Shown: in pieces, positions 35,881 through 47,005 of the stretch | How positions within the stretch are numbered: position 1 is the first letter of the stretch | Layout of the letters: the number at the start of each line of letters is the position of its first letter | From: Asterella californica | Taxonomy: Eukaryota > Streptophyta > Marchantiopsida > Marchantiales > Aytoniaceae | Length of the DNA: 64,000 bases | Direction of reading: 5' to 3' | Assembly: GCA_036924285.1 (NCBI GenBank) | Contig: JAYKYS010000010.1 | Span: 434,001 to 498,000, forward strand | Translations under genes and position numbers: made by a program | The notes under the pieces: generated by a model | The model's database searches: none | Seen by the model: the letters and a program-made list of their open reading frames with translations, nothing else | What the model was told of the DNA's origin: nothing

Positions 35881-36328
35881 GAAGTCAATGTGTTCCACGC
35901 GCTTGTTGCCGAGCGGCAAGAAATAATGTGACAGATGACAGTGTTCTCGCAACATTGGTGTATCGCCGTGAGAGCATTCTTGCTCTGACGACCCCACTCC
36001 GTAATGCTTCCTGCTCTGGTGGCAGGTAGGAGATTGCTGAGAATGACAACTGGTCGAGGTTCACTACCATTGATAATTCCAAAGATGTCTTCCGCGTCTA
36101 ACTAGAGCTTCATCTTATGCTTCCACTATGTGAAGTACGTCCCATCGAACTTCAAACAGCCTTCCGTGCTGAACGTGTCAATCATCACAGATGTGTCGCT
36201 GAACTACTAAAATTCTATTGAGCGCAACGATCGTCTGAGCGAGGAGCGTCCTCCACGCTTAGCAATCAAGGCGTCCCCTGATTGCTCCTTCACTTATGCC
36301 TAGAATCTACCTGAAGCCTACGTTATTG

Positions 36329-36558
36329 TGCTGGGAAAATACAACCCGAAGCTCTGACCATATAGAAGAAGAGAGAGAATTGATGCAAGAGAGACCAAGT
36401 ATGTGTAAGCTTGTTTACTTAATGATAATAAAGAGATAGGAGGCCCAAGTATTTATACATTGGTACAAGAGCATGCTAGGCCTGCGAAAGGACATGAACC
36501 CAAATGACCTGAACTAGTTGCTGTACTTATATTCATACTATACAGCCTAATTCTAACA
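36329..36558 (-). repeat. 5' LTR of the Copia element
   Basis: 230 bp, starts TG and ends CA on the plus strand (TGCTGGGA ... TTCTAACA). Upstream end for the minus-strand element. Confidence 0.85.
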
Positions 36559-37773
36559 ATTTTGAGAATTTTTGTTTTATTTATATTATAAAAAATATAA
36601 ACATTATATAAAAATATTATTTTATAAAATTTAAAATATAAAATCTTTATAAATGTTAAACATTAGCGAACCAGGAGTTGTGAATAAATCCAGACATAAC
36701 CCATACCCATGACGGGTGAACAGCTGTTTCAGAAAATACAGGACCGGTAGCCTAGTATAGAATGGACAATAATTTATTATCTAACTTTTTCTGAAAAAGG
36801 TTAAGTAATAAATTAATGAACGTGCTGCATTCTACGTCTGAAGATTATTAATGAGAGGTGATTATTAATGCATGCAACCTTGAGTGAAAAAATATATACA
36901 CTAGGAAGTAGGATACATAAGTATTCATCAATCAATCTTTACTATGTAACAATATATGTTGATCTTACTAGATCATCTCCCGACAACGAGTACTGGAGAG
37001 AAACAAGCGCCACCTTTGCTTCATCAAGACGATAGTTATGGAAGAGGTGTCTATTCTTACAATGTGCTTTCACAGTCAGAGTTTTGCAGTGTTTGTTCAA
37101 AATGCTCCACAAATCATCTATTCACTCAAAGTTCTACTAATCTACCTTTCAAGCTAAGCTACTCTTAACTCCAACGTAGCATATCTGGCGATGTGTAAGT
37201 ACACTAAACCGGTAGGTGCGAGAGGGCAACAAGAGCTGCTAACTCCTAAACTTGCTGCACTACGTTTTGGGCCTGGAAATGCTCGAAGTATTCTCGACGT
37301 TTTAGTACTCGACGAATTTGACGTAAAGGTCCACCTACAAATGCATGAACATGCTTCGTGCAAGACAAATGCTGCGCTCCCTGAATCACTTGTTTTCAAA
37401 AGGGTTGAGAGTGAGCTCGAAGGAAGGAGGCAACATGGCGGGATTGTTACGGCTCTCTGGTGAACCGCCTCACACGCTTCTCTATCTCTCGATATCTCTG
37501 CGGCTTGTGTCATCATTCTTTTGTTTCCATCGTCTATCCTGATGATTCGGGAACGATCAAAGATGAGGGGCTCTGGAAGTGACTTGTTTCCACGGCAGAG
37601 AGTTCCAAAAGATTTCGTATTCTTTCCCAGGTCGCCGCTTGATTGTATCGCCTCCGTTGTGACAAAGAACCTACGATTTTGCGTCTTTGTACTGGAAATA
37701 TTTGCCAGGCTCTCTCGATCTTTCCGCAGAAAAGGACAGCGTTCGAGTGATCACAGAGAGCAAACACTCTATA
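36559..37773. other. upstream flank of the PKA-R gene
   Basis: First 300 bp AT-rich, with a foldback at 36771-36814 (AATTTATTATCTAACTTTTT against AAAAAGGTTAAGTAATAAAT). From 37.1 to 37.77 kb GC rises; this is probably promoter and 5' UTR of the downstream gene. No dimerisation-docking exon was recognised. Confidence 0.45.
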
Positions 37774-40700
37774 ATGGCCTTTCGTGACGTCCGTGACATC
37801 ATGGTCGGCTCGGCTGACATGAAACTAAAAGCGAAGGCTAAGAGCCTTTCGGGACCCCCTTCAAACACTGCTATGGTAAAATGACCACGCCCTATCGATT
37901 TGACTGTTTAATACCTTTGTTCGTATGAGCATGTCTGCGTGGAGCATGGACTTAGAGAGTATCGTTTCTGTTTGTCGCGTTTTTATCCACAGATGCAAGG
38001 TAGAAGGTGGCCCAGTTCAGCAAGCAGTGGTACTGCTTTTGCTGCTTGCTCTCTGTACGTTGTTGATAGCGCACACAAGCGGCTCCCTGGGGAAAGTATT
38101 GATTAAGTGATGGCATCTGAGGCCCAGTCTTGAGGGTTTAGTCACTATCTTTGCCCGCTGATTTGCCGCGGATAAATTTGTGTGTTCGATTCATTTTCTC
38201 CGTTCGATGGAGCCTATTCTGAAGCTATTGCCGTACTTGCAGATTTTATTATTCTTGTTTGTTTTTACATTTGTCCGCGTTCCACGCCGACGTGCTATAA
38301 TGACTAACGGAACCACTCTTTCTTTTCGAGCTGGCAGTTTATGAATTCTCCTTTTATGTCTCGTACCATAAGGTTTCTGTGGCTCGTGATATTGGCGGTG
38401 CTGATTGCAGAGGCAAAGGCAAAGGAACAAGACGCTCTCCTTTCGACGAACCGGTGTCAGCGCAGAGGTCCTTACTGAGAAGGCAACATTCGAGAAGAAG
38501 GTGAGAATCAGAGCTTTACCAGCCGCGAGAGTTCGTTTACTGCTTTCAGGAATTGCCTCTTCAATTGGAATGTAATTTCCGTCAAACAGATCTCACCAGT
38601 CTACTTTCGAGAGTTTTTGCTGTGTTCTGCCTAAGACTTTTACATATGTATTCCTTTAAGCCAGCAGAAGTTCCACGCATCAGGACCTGCTGGAAGTTGG
38701 TACACCAGTTGTTTCCATTAATTATGCAGATATATTTGGTGAGCGTGATTGTTTTGCAAAAGTGTAGGTCGTATGTATAGTTGTTTGGGGTCGATGAGCT
38801 TTATCGTTCAAGCTTGGAGCGGAAACACTATCCATTCGAACTGAACAGCTGCAGACTGCATCTAATCTTATTACCCAGTATCATCCTCGTCACGATCAGA
38901 ACATATGCAGAGGTTGACACATTATGCACAGAGTGTCGTAATGCTTGAAATACTTATGTCGAAACACAGGTAGTTGAAAAGAGTGAAGATGCCAGACAAA
39001 GAATTCGTGCCTTCTTTGGGAAGAACTACCTTCTACATCATCTTGACCAGGAAGAAGCGGAAACGGTACGATGAAACAGACGGAGGGTTTCAGTTTTTGG
39101 TGCTGTTATTTTCCTGGTGAAGCTTCCCAAAAGTGACTTGAACCTACTCCAGTATGTTGTGTTGTACTTTCACTCCTCAGCATTGGAGCGTACATATGCT
39201 CTATAGCATACAGTAATATGCTCGAAACGTGGAGTTCGTGCAACAGATTGTGGAAGCAATAGAAGAAGTTCATTTCAAGGAAGGAGATGTTATCATCCAT
39301 CAAGGAGAGCCTGGCGAATACTTTTACCTCCTAGAGGTGTGGAACCCACCTGTCAGCGTCTCTCAGCGTGTCTCTCTCTCTTGCAGACACACACCCACCG
39401 GTATACTTGGATGCAGAGAGATATTTTATTTACCAACACAGCGGTGCTGCACATCGGGGTGAACATTCGTCTAGATTATGGTCGTGCATCCAAGTTCTGT
39501 TTGGTTTAACTAGCATTTTGACCCAACACTCCTAATTCAGGACATATTCTAGAAGCAGTAGCATATTCTGGAGTATTCTACCGCTTCCAGAACCGGATGT
39601 GCAAGGTGCTCATAAGCTATGCATGTCCGAGGGTTGACAGCTCGGGGCTGCTGAAGTTTCCATAACGAAGCCTGGAGCAACGAAAGCAGAGATTGTGAAG
39701 CAATATTCGTCAGGGGACAGCTTCGGGGAGCTCGCTCTTCTTTACAACGCTCCCCGAGCCGCCACTGTGAAGGTTAGTCCTGCGCCTCTTCAATTCGGTC
39801 CGACTTTGTTATCAGATGAAGGCTTATATAAGCTGGCCGACTGAAAACGCATGTGGTGTGTCTGATGCAGGCCACGACTGATTGCGTGCTGTGGGCACTG
39901 GACAGGTCAACCTTCAAGGCGATCTTGATGACTTCCACTCGGGAGAAAAGGGAGATGTATGAGAATTTTCTCAAAGAAGTCCCTCTCTTCAAGGTATATA
40001 AGTAACGGAGTAAAAGTCGCTGTCAAGTTGATATGGCCGAGTTGGTCTAAGGCGCCAGATTAAGGTTCTGGTCCGAAAGGGCGTGGGTTCGAATCCCACT
40101 GTCAACATGCGTTTTTTCTGGTTTCGTCGGTTTGTGTCAAGAATTTTACCCTCCTGAAGTGAGCAATTTTGTACAATGGCGCTCCTCACTTTCCGTTCTC
40201 GCGTCAGTTGTCTGATCAGAAACGGCTTTTACGTCCCTGAAATAGTCTGTTCTCCTTCTTTGTCTCCTGGGATTCCTCTCCTCAATCCCTGGAACAAAAG
40301 AGCCACTCACGGACGTGAAGGAATCTCATAACAAGCGACATACCGGACTAATATAGGGTCTGGGTTACCAGCCTTTCATTTAGCGAGGTCTAGGTTATCC
40401 AGACTGAAACTCGACTAGTTATAACTCTGTTACTCGTTTATTCATTATACTTCTTGTGTCAGAAAGAAATTTTAGAAGATTATTAGATATTTCCAGTGAA
40501 AAGGTCACAAGTTTTAACCATAAACTGAATGAGGATAACACTTCCATAAACTTGTCTATTTGAGACCGAAATTTGACTAGTAAAACTTTTTGGTCCTTTT
40601 TCCATTTCTGACGTCGGCGGGTGTAAAAAGGAAACCTTAGAAGAGTACATATTGTGAGAAAAGAATTAGCAAAATTAAACTCAGAATATGAAAAATAGCA

Positions 40701-43022
40701 CTTCAGAAAATCTGTCCTTTTTAGACTTCACAGAGTCATCATCAGTTGTTTAATGGGCGCGAGAGCACTTGGTCCCCAAACGTTTCCAAACTATATACTG
40801 TGTGGTTCGTGCATTCTACACAGTCGTCCATACGTGATTCAACTGTGTCCAGTAGACACTCTCACGTGGTTCTCAACTGTAATGCGTATGATTGTAGACT
40901 CTGAACAACTACGAGAGGGCATCCATCGCGGATGTTTTGGAACCAGAGTACTTCGCACCTCAGCAGACCATCATAGTAGAGGGAGCGAAGGGAAACAAGT
41001 TTTACCTGCTTGAAGAGGTAAGTAGTGCACCACGTTCGGTACCCATGGTAAACAACGGGGTCCAGTCAGTCACAGCATTCATTCACTTCTTAGGAATTTT
41101 GCGTATTAAGCTTTTGTGTACTAAAGAGAAGAATAAACTCTCTCCAAAGAGCTATGTCCGTCTTGTTATCTGAGCTACGTCTTCCTGCATTATCGTCCAA
41201 GTTGAAGTTACAGTCTACTTGAACTTTCCACTTCCTTGCATATTATTCACCTCTTACATCTTGAAGTTACTTTTTTAGGGAACAAGAGATCAGTTTTATG
41301 GTTCCTGGAGCATGCTTACACTGCTTATAGGTTTTATCTTGTATGCAAGTTATATAATATATAATATTTATTCTTTACATATATATTTATTTTGAGTTTA
41401 TTTTAGTTTTTACATTTAATAATTAGAGAATTAAAAATTAAAAATTATAAATAAATATTGGTTAATATGATCTAGAAGGTAGATAACATACCATTGCCTT
41501 GTCATGTCCAATTGGACCACTGGATTTTGCTCTTCTCCACGCGTGTCCTCTTCCTTCCCTCCGGCATATGTACAATTTGCATGCATATTTCGTAAAGTTC
41601 AAATTACAAAGTTATTACTTCCGTGGTATCTTACATCAGGGAGAAGCCGAGGCAAGATCACAAGGCAAGGTAATGATGCACTACAAACGTGGAGATTATT
41701 TCGGAGAGCTGGCGCTGCTTAATGCTGCACCTCGTGCTGCCACGGTTACCGCTCTGACGAAGTGCAAAGTTGTATCCATGGGTCGCGAACAATTCAAGGT
41801 TTGCTACTGAAATGCTGTTTTGTTGAAAAAGAATATCTCGTGATTTAGCTTTTCCTCGTGAAGTCAAGGAAAGGGTTGTCATACTGGAGAAGGACTCGTC
41901 TCTTTACCACCATTCCTGGCCGATTCTGCCTCCTCCAGCGTTGATGAAAGCAGAGTCAAGATGTGAGATGTACCGTCTGAAAGCTGCGCACATGTTTGAT
42001 ATTTATTTCCTCATGTGAAGGTCAGACGCATCCAGTGATATATGGTTTTGATCATGGTTTCGACCGTGACTCACATTTCTAGAGCAGCATGGCATCGAGT
42101 TCGTTTCTTGTGAGAAACGAGTTGTCGAGAATTGGAAAATGATCACCCCTATTTTCCACAGGCCAAAATTCGTTTCACTTTGCCGAAAGGGTTGACTGAG
42201 AAAATTACCCAGTCATCATTTAATGAGGCCCTTCGGTTGCTTAAAAATCCATTTATCGAGGGCTGAAGCTTACGAGCTCGGTCCTCTTGATTATCACGTT
42301 GCAGGTATGGTGAAATGATAAGAGTCTTGAGTCTTCAAGTTGGTTGTTTACCCTTCAGTGATGCATTCAGACGTCCCATGCGTCAGTTGATGACTAAAAT
42401 ATATTTCAATCTCACTTTAATCTCCAACTGATGCGTGGGACGATTAGTTCTATTGATTAAAGCCCATATGTTCATAGTTGATATTCAGTATGTTCACTCA
42501 TCAAAGCTCTCGGAGAACTTCACCGTCGCGATGGTACTCGAGCCTTGTCACTAATGATGTAGGTGTACAAGTAGAGGAATATCTGTCCTTCAAGGATATG
42601 CGTCTGCCTTGAGATGAAATTCTGGGAAATGTAAGAGGGCTGAAGTTAACTCATCTACGGTATCTTCAAGAACAAGGAATGGACGAACTGTTGGGGGCTA
42701 ACTGAACAGTTTCAAGGGATAACTGGATCTCTCCCGTGACCTGAAGAAACAGAGTTCGTGGATTCGTCGCTTCAATGGTTCAAATCTTTGTGTAATGACT
42801 TCGGTATAACACGCAACTCGGTTTAGACACAATTTCGTGGCTGACATCATCACCAATTTCATGTCGTGGCAGAGGTTGTTCGGGAAACTGGAAGAAATTC
42901 TACAACGCAAGAAAGAAGACTATGAGAAGATGAATGCCAACACAACATTTACGCCCCCAAGTGCACCCCTCGTTACAGAGCCAGCCCCGGACGCCTCTGC
43001 TCCTCCTTTGAGCACGAACTGA
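37774..43022 (+). CDS. PKAR: cAMP-dependent protein kinase regulatory subunit
   Basis: Exons 37774-37875 (tentative first exon), 38411-38500, 38970-39065, 39247-39336, 39641-39772, 39871-39993, 40898-41017, 41640-41798, 42873-43022; 1062 nt, 353 residues; every intron is phase 0. R subunits hold the PKA catalytic subunit inactive until cAMP binds. A pseudosubstrate FRRTGVSAEV (Gly at the phospho-site, type-I-like) sits in exon 2. Two cyclic-nucleotide-binding domains follow, each with an intact phosphate-binding cassette: FGELALLYNAPRAATV and FGELALLNAAPRAATV. The C-helix RLFGKLEEILQRKKEDYEK ends the fold, then a Pro/Ala-rich tail. No N-terminal dimerisation-docking domain was found. A tRNA lies in intron 6. 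Flowering plants lack this protein; ciliated bryophytes such as Marchantia have one. Confidence 0.88.
40027..40107 (+). tRNA. trnL-AAG: tRNA-Leu (anticodon AAG), nested in a PKA-R intron
   Basis: Acceptor GTTGATA/TGTCAAC, box A ATGGCCGAGTTGG, anticodon stem CCAGA/TCTGG with loop TTAAGGT (anticodon AAG), long variable arm, box B GGTTCGAATCC. No intron. It begins 34 bp after the end of PKA-R exon 6, same strand, in the 0.9-kb intron before exon 7. Confidence 0.95.
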
Positions 43023-44234
43023 AAAACCACTGATGCAACACCATTTGGTGCAGAGTCTCGGGGGACCACCGTAGGCGAGGGCTGCTATTTCGGCCACAAT
43101 TCAAAACTACTGATGCAGGACCAGGTGGTGCGGAGTCTCAAGAAACTAGGCGAGTATAAGGAGATCATTAAGCCCATGATACCTCTGATGGCCAGCTCTT
43201 TCGAGAAAGCTGACCAAATCTCAACGAGTTTGACGGACAAAAATTCTGTGCAGTAGCGGACGATCAGATCCCAACACTCCTGCTACCAGCGCCGCATTGT
43301 TTCACCACTAGAAGTTTTGCAGTTCAGGACTGACACAAGTAGACGTCGAAGTGGACGAAGTTCCTGAGAAAATGGTGTTGTAAAGCTGCAGGGAGCGAAG
43401 GCCAGTAGAATCAGCTGAACTCCAAGAAATAATTCGTGAGCAAATGATTAGTCTTTCGAACCTTAAGCTGGACTACAGAACACACAGGTAAACTAGAAGT
43501 CCAAATATATAAGGCAAAACCTCTATAGAATAAAGTCTAGGAGAAAAATAGGGTGGACATTCAACTCCGTCGGTGGTTCTTGCACAATCAAACGTAGGAA
43601 GAGAGCAGAGTTTGCACCTTGTGAGTATGACAGCAGTTCAAAGCAAATGCTTTTGACATGAAGTGAAAAACCTCGTGCTGGACCTCAACACATACACCAG
43701 CTCCCGGTGGAGGAGAACAGCGGCATAATCATCCATCTGTATCCTATAGACGACCCTCTGCATACAATGTCAAGTACTATAGACCAGTCCTGCAACGTTT
43801 GAACAAGTCAGATCACAAGAACTTCGAAACGTTTTCAAGTTTCTTCACCTACTTGATTTGTCAATCTGCAAGAAAATCCATGGCGGTGTCACCGCACCTC
43901 CCGGACTATGGCTCCCCAAGCTATACTGTGGTGCCATACATCTCTAGTTGGAGAGCTTGGCTTCAGTTTAGATTCTGGTAAATCAAACTTCACCGCTTTG
44001 CCTTCACAACCTCTGACAGAACGTCTCTTGCACTCTAGAATTCATTTTCATACTAATCTCAGAAATGGCTGACCACCAGCGCTCAAAGTTGAGAGTACGG
44101 ATTCCACCCAGGCAGATGTAGATACCACGTCATCTAAGTCCGTCTGCGAAGAAGTTTTCTCCACATGTTGGTGGTATAAATGTCTCCACTAAAACAACCA
44201 GACAACCTTGTGCGCAAGTGGAGTTAAGTGTGTG
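43023..44234. other. 3' flank of PKA-R, no gene recognised
   Basis: A degenerate ~90-bp duplication is seen at about 43028-43160 (ACTGATGCAACACCATTTGG against ACTGATGCAGGACCAGGTGG, both followed by TGC-GAGTCTC). No gene was recognised beyond the expected 3' UTR. Confidence 0.45.
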
Positions 44235-44238
44235 TTAA
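44235..44238. repeat. TTAA target-site duplication, left of transposon B
   Basis: TTAA directly before ACCACAGGTGGGG; partner at 50355-50358. Confidence 0.8.
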
Positions 44239-44265
44239 ACCACAGGTGGGGTATAAAAACCCCCC
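44239..44265 (+). repeat. left terminal repeat of transposon B
   Basis: ACCACAGGTGGGGTATAAAA followed by ACCCCCC; forms a GGGG-TATAAAAA-CCCC hairpin with a TATA-like core. Pairs with the right end of A. Confidence 0.85.
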
Positions 44266-45207
44266 TATGCCACGTCATTTTTCTTTCGCCCATAGTAGCG
44301 AGAGAGGTCGATGCCGGACTGGGTATCGGGAACGGGGAACTTTTTTCCGGTCTCTTAAGGTTTAGGTTCCAAGCGGCAGTCGTGAAGCACTTCGCTCCCG
44401 ACGAGGTCTGTCGCCGCAGCACTGCTTGTGTAATCTGGGGGCTTGTTTCCACACGACTGCTACGGACTGGGACCCGCTTGTGTTGACGTTTCTCTGGACT
44501 CTGCTTACGTTGACGCTTCTCTGGACTCTGCAGCCGGGCGCTCGTAAGAATCATTTTGTTTGCTTATCATCGTAATCTACCTGGTGCTCAGTTTGACGTT
44601 ATCGTTATCGTTTTGGTGTCTTTTTGCCAGGCTCCGATCCAAGCTTGGCAGGCTGCAGGCTGCGACTTCGGGTTGCTGGGGGTTATTTTCCGAACTGGTT
44701 TTTTCATCTGGCGGGCGAGTCATATCACTCTGGTTTCGCTACGCTATTTCTCGCTGGTTTTCTCATCTGGCCGGTGACTTCGTTTTGTTTGTGCTGTGGC
44801 TATTTCTCATTACGCTTCTTTTCTGGCGGTTAGTGCGTCCATATTTGTCTCGATCCTTTCAGAGACATTGTCTACTTCGTGACTTTGTGCGGAAGTAGCC
44901 GATCCGTGGCTGCTCGCTGCAGCCTGCGACTTCGGCCACTTTGTACGGGGGCTATATTTCAGTCCGGTTTTCATCTCGCGGTTACTGACCTCCGGTTTTT
45001 CAATGCAGGCACGGGCTATCGATAATAAGCTTCGATTTTGGCTCGATTTGAGCCATCTTGGCTGTTGGCTCTGTTTTGACATAGCTCCGGGTACCTTGTC
45101 CTCTCCCTATTTGTTGTTTCTCCGGCTGTACTGTATCGTCGGTGTCTTGTCTGTACTGTTATTTCGGTGTTCTGGCACTACTGCTTCTCGTTTCTTTCAT
45201 TTCGACC

Positions 45208-45636
45208 ATGGCCAGCCGCAGTCGATCAGGTCCTATGTCACGGAGAGTCTCCTCACAAGACCTCTGGAATCCTCCGTGTCTCGAAGTGCTTCTTGAGGAC
45301 GTGTGGAAGTTCTCGTGGCCTAGTACAGAGGATGGCGAGAGGATCAGAAGGTGGAAATTCGTCTCTGTGGATAAGTTGAGAGTGAAGTTTCCTGAGTTTT
45401 GCACAGCTTGTGATAAGTTTGCTGTAGAGCAGGACTTCGATGTGAAGGAGCTAATACTTTGTGCAGCACATTCGTTTGCAGAGACTGAAATGAAGCGAAA
45501 ACGCTTTTCTGTTTATAAGCAACTCGCCAAAACAGTTGGTTATGTTGAGCGTACTGCCTTTCCAGATTATCTTCAGTCAGCGGTTCAGACCACTTGGGAG
45601 TCGCCTGGAGAATCACACATAGGTTTTGTACCATGA
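45208..45636 (+). CDS. conserved transposon second protein, unknown function (copy B)
   Basis: 142 residues, single open frame, start at 45208 in good context (GACCATGGCC). Orthologue in layout and sequence of the protein at 17863-18294: LLEDVWKFSWP, RKFVS-like segment, KRKRFSVYKQL, ERTAFPDYLQSAVQ, WESPGESHIGFVP. It differs mostly in the N-terminal 30 residues (Ser/Arg-rich here). Intact, although the transposase of this element is broken; either the decay is recent or this gene is kept for its own sake. No known domain recognised. Confidence 0.8.
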   Translation: MASRSRSGPMSRRVSSQDLWNPPCLEVLLEDVWKFSWPSTEDGERIRRWKFVSVDKLRVKFPEFCTACDKFAVEQDFDVKELILCAAHSFAETEMKRKRFSVYKQLAKTVGYVERTAFPDYLQSAVQTTWESPGESHIGFVP

Positions 45637-45708
45637 TTTGCAGTATTTTTGTGAGTTTGTTTCGACAATAGTTCTGTGTGTGTTGTGTTTTGTGGGCAAT
45701 AGGCCTCC

Positions 45709-45809
45709 TCCTCCCTAGGACCCATTGATAGTAGGTGTCAATGGCGAGGGAGGAATGAACTTCTGCTGGAACCGGTTCCAGTTTAGGAGGTTCAACTCCT
45801 CCCAGAAGT
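45709..45809 (+). ncRNA. tRNA-like structured RNA in the 3' region of the second gene (copy B)
   Basis: Starts 72 bp after the second-gene stop. Hairpin first: TCCTCCCT/AGGGAGGA (8 bp) enclosing CCATTGA/TCAATGG. After ATGA comes a 51-nt fold at 45759-45809: acceptor-like ACTTCTG/CAGAAGT (7 bp), arm CTGGAACCGGTTCCAG (fully self-complementary), four linker bases, T-arm GGAGG/CCTCC with loop TTCAACT, directly joined to the 3' acceptor strand. Same geometry as copy A (7 / arm / 4 / 5-7-5 / 7), with at least three compensated pairs in the acceptor stem and changed pairs in both arms. Confidence 0.7.
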
Positions 45810-45848
45810 ACTCATTTCATAAATTATTCAATTCTGTGTATAGATTTA

Positions 45849-46035
45849 GACAGGTTTGAAAATCCAGGACTCGAACAGGTTTACTTCCGAGCAGATTGCA
45901 GTAACCTGTTTGGGAACTTCGAGAACAGGTTTACTAAACCTGATCTCGACAGGTTTTCAAACCTGTTTCGGTAACAGGTTTTTGAAAACTTGTCGAGAAC
46001 AGGTTTCTGAAACCTGTTTCCGAAACAGGTTTTAA
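45849..46035. repeat. palindromic AACAGGTTT array, cluster 1
   Basis: About a dozen copies of AACAGGTTT or its complement AAACCTGTT, mostly arranged as short palindromes AACAGGTTT-n-AAACCTGTT. Lies between the two genes of transposon B; not present in A. See cluster 2. Confidence 0.9.
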
Positions 46036-46296
46036 AAAAAAACCCACTTCCAACACTTGGTCAAAAAAAAGAAACCCACGTATTTTCCTCCATATATAAA
46101 AAGGCATTATAAATTGGAGGAATTTCGAAATCTGTTTCTTCCCCGTTCAGGCCATATTCAAGGGAAGTACATATTGTATAGAATAATATTATAATACGCG
46201 TACAGAAAAATCAGAGCGTGTACAAATGAACTCTGTGTGTTATATAAAAGAGTAGAAGAATTCGAGTGAAAGAAAAAGACTTAGTCTTTGTGTGTA

Positions 46297-46322
46297 TTGT
46301 ATATATATATATATATATATAC
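46297..46322. repeat. (TA)n microsatellite
   Basis: A run of TA units within the spacer of transposon B, between the two palindromic clusters. Confidence 0.95.
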
Positions 46323-46495
46323 ATGCGTATGTGTATAAAATGTTACGCATGTACGTACGTATTTGAGAGTTTGTAAGGAACAAATCTTTGGGACAGAAGG
46401 CTGAATCTCAGCGGATCGTAGCAGCAAGGCTACTCTGCCGCTTACAATACCTCGTCCCATATTTAAGTCGTCTGCAAAGGATTCATCTCCCCGAT

Positions 46496-46645
46496 CATCT
46501 GAAAACCTGTTCTCGGTAACAGGTTTTCGAAACCTGTTGAAATCAGGTTTTGAAAACCAGATTCCGAACAGGTTTTGCAAACCTGTTTCGTGAACAGGTT
46601 TTGCAAACCTGTTTCGTAAACAGGTTTTCTAAACCTGATTGGGTA
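46496..46645. repeat. palindromic AACAGGTTT array, cluster 2
   Basis: Degenerate ~25-bp units of the form AACAGGTTTTGCAAACCTG + TTTCGT, each palindromic; about five to six units. Lies downstream of the transposase stop of B. Candidate protein-binding array or a slippage-made minisatellite. Confidence 0.9.
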
Positions 46646-47005
46646 ACATGTTCTTCAATGTTTCGAAATGAAGTTCGGAAACGTCCGTAGACAGTCGGAA
46701 GGAAGCCTCGAGCGGATAGAGGAAAGAATTATATTTGATAAAATACTCAAAACATACTCAAAATCCATACAGCCATTCCTTAAAAATACTCCAGAAATAC
46801 TCCAAAAACAAAAAAGATTTATTAAAAACCAAAATGGATAACTTTGCAGTTTCAAAAATAGAAGATAATCATGTATGACCAATGACTTCTCCTCGTTCCA
46901 TATCAGCCTGCACGTTCCAAACATAATCTCAAGGTTAGAAATATTTTATGACGAATTATCTGAAGATGATTACTCTGACAGTAAAGACCAAGAACCACTT
47001 ACTTG

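Larger units (their letters stand above)
31583..36558 (-). mobile_element. decayed Ty1/Copia LTR retrotransposon
   Basis: About 5 kb with two related ~230-bp LTRs in direct order and a broken gag-pol on the minus strand. Order (gag, protease, integrase, RT, RNase H) is that of Copia. No matching 5-bp target duplication or standard iMet primer site was found by eye; many stops and clearly unequal LTRs mark it as old. Confidence 0.88.

Noticed and set aside
45849..46645. Possible CRISPR-like array from the regularly spaced AACAGGTTT units
   Set aside because: Eukaryotic context; units are palindromic and degenerate with no unique constant-length spacers.
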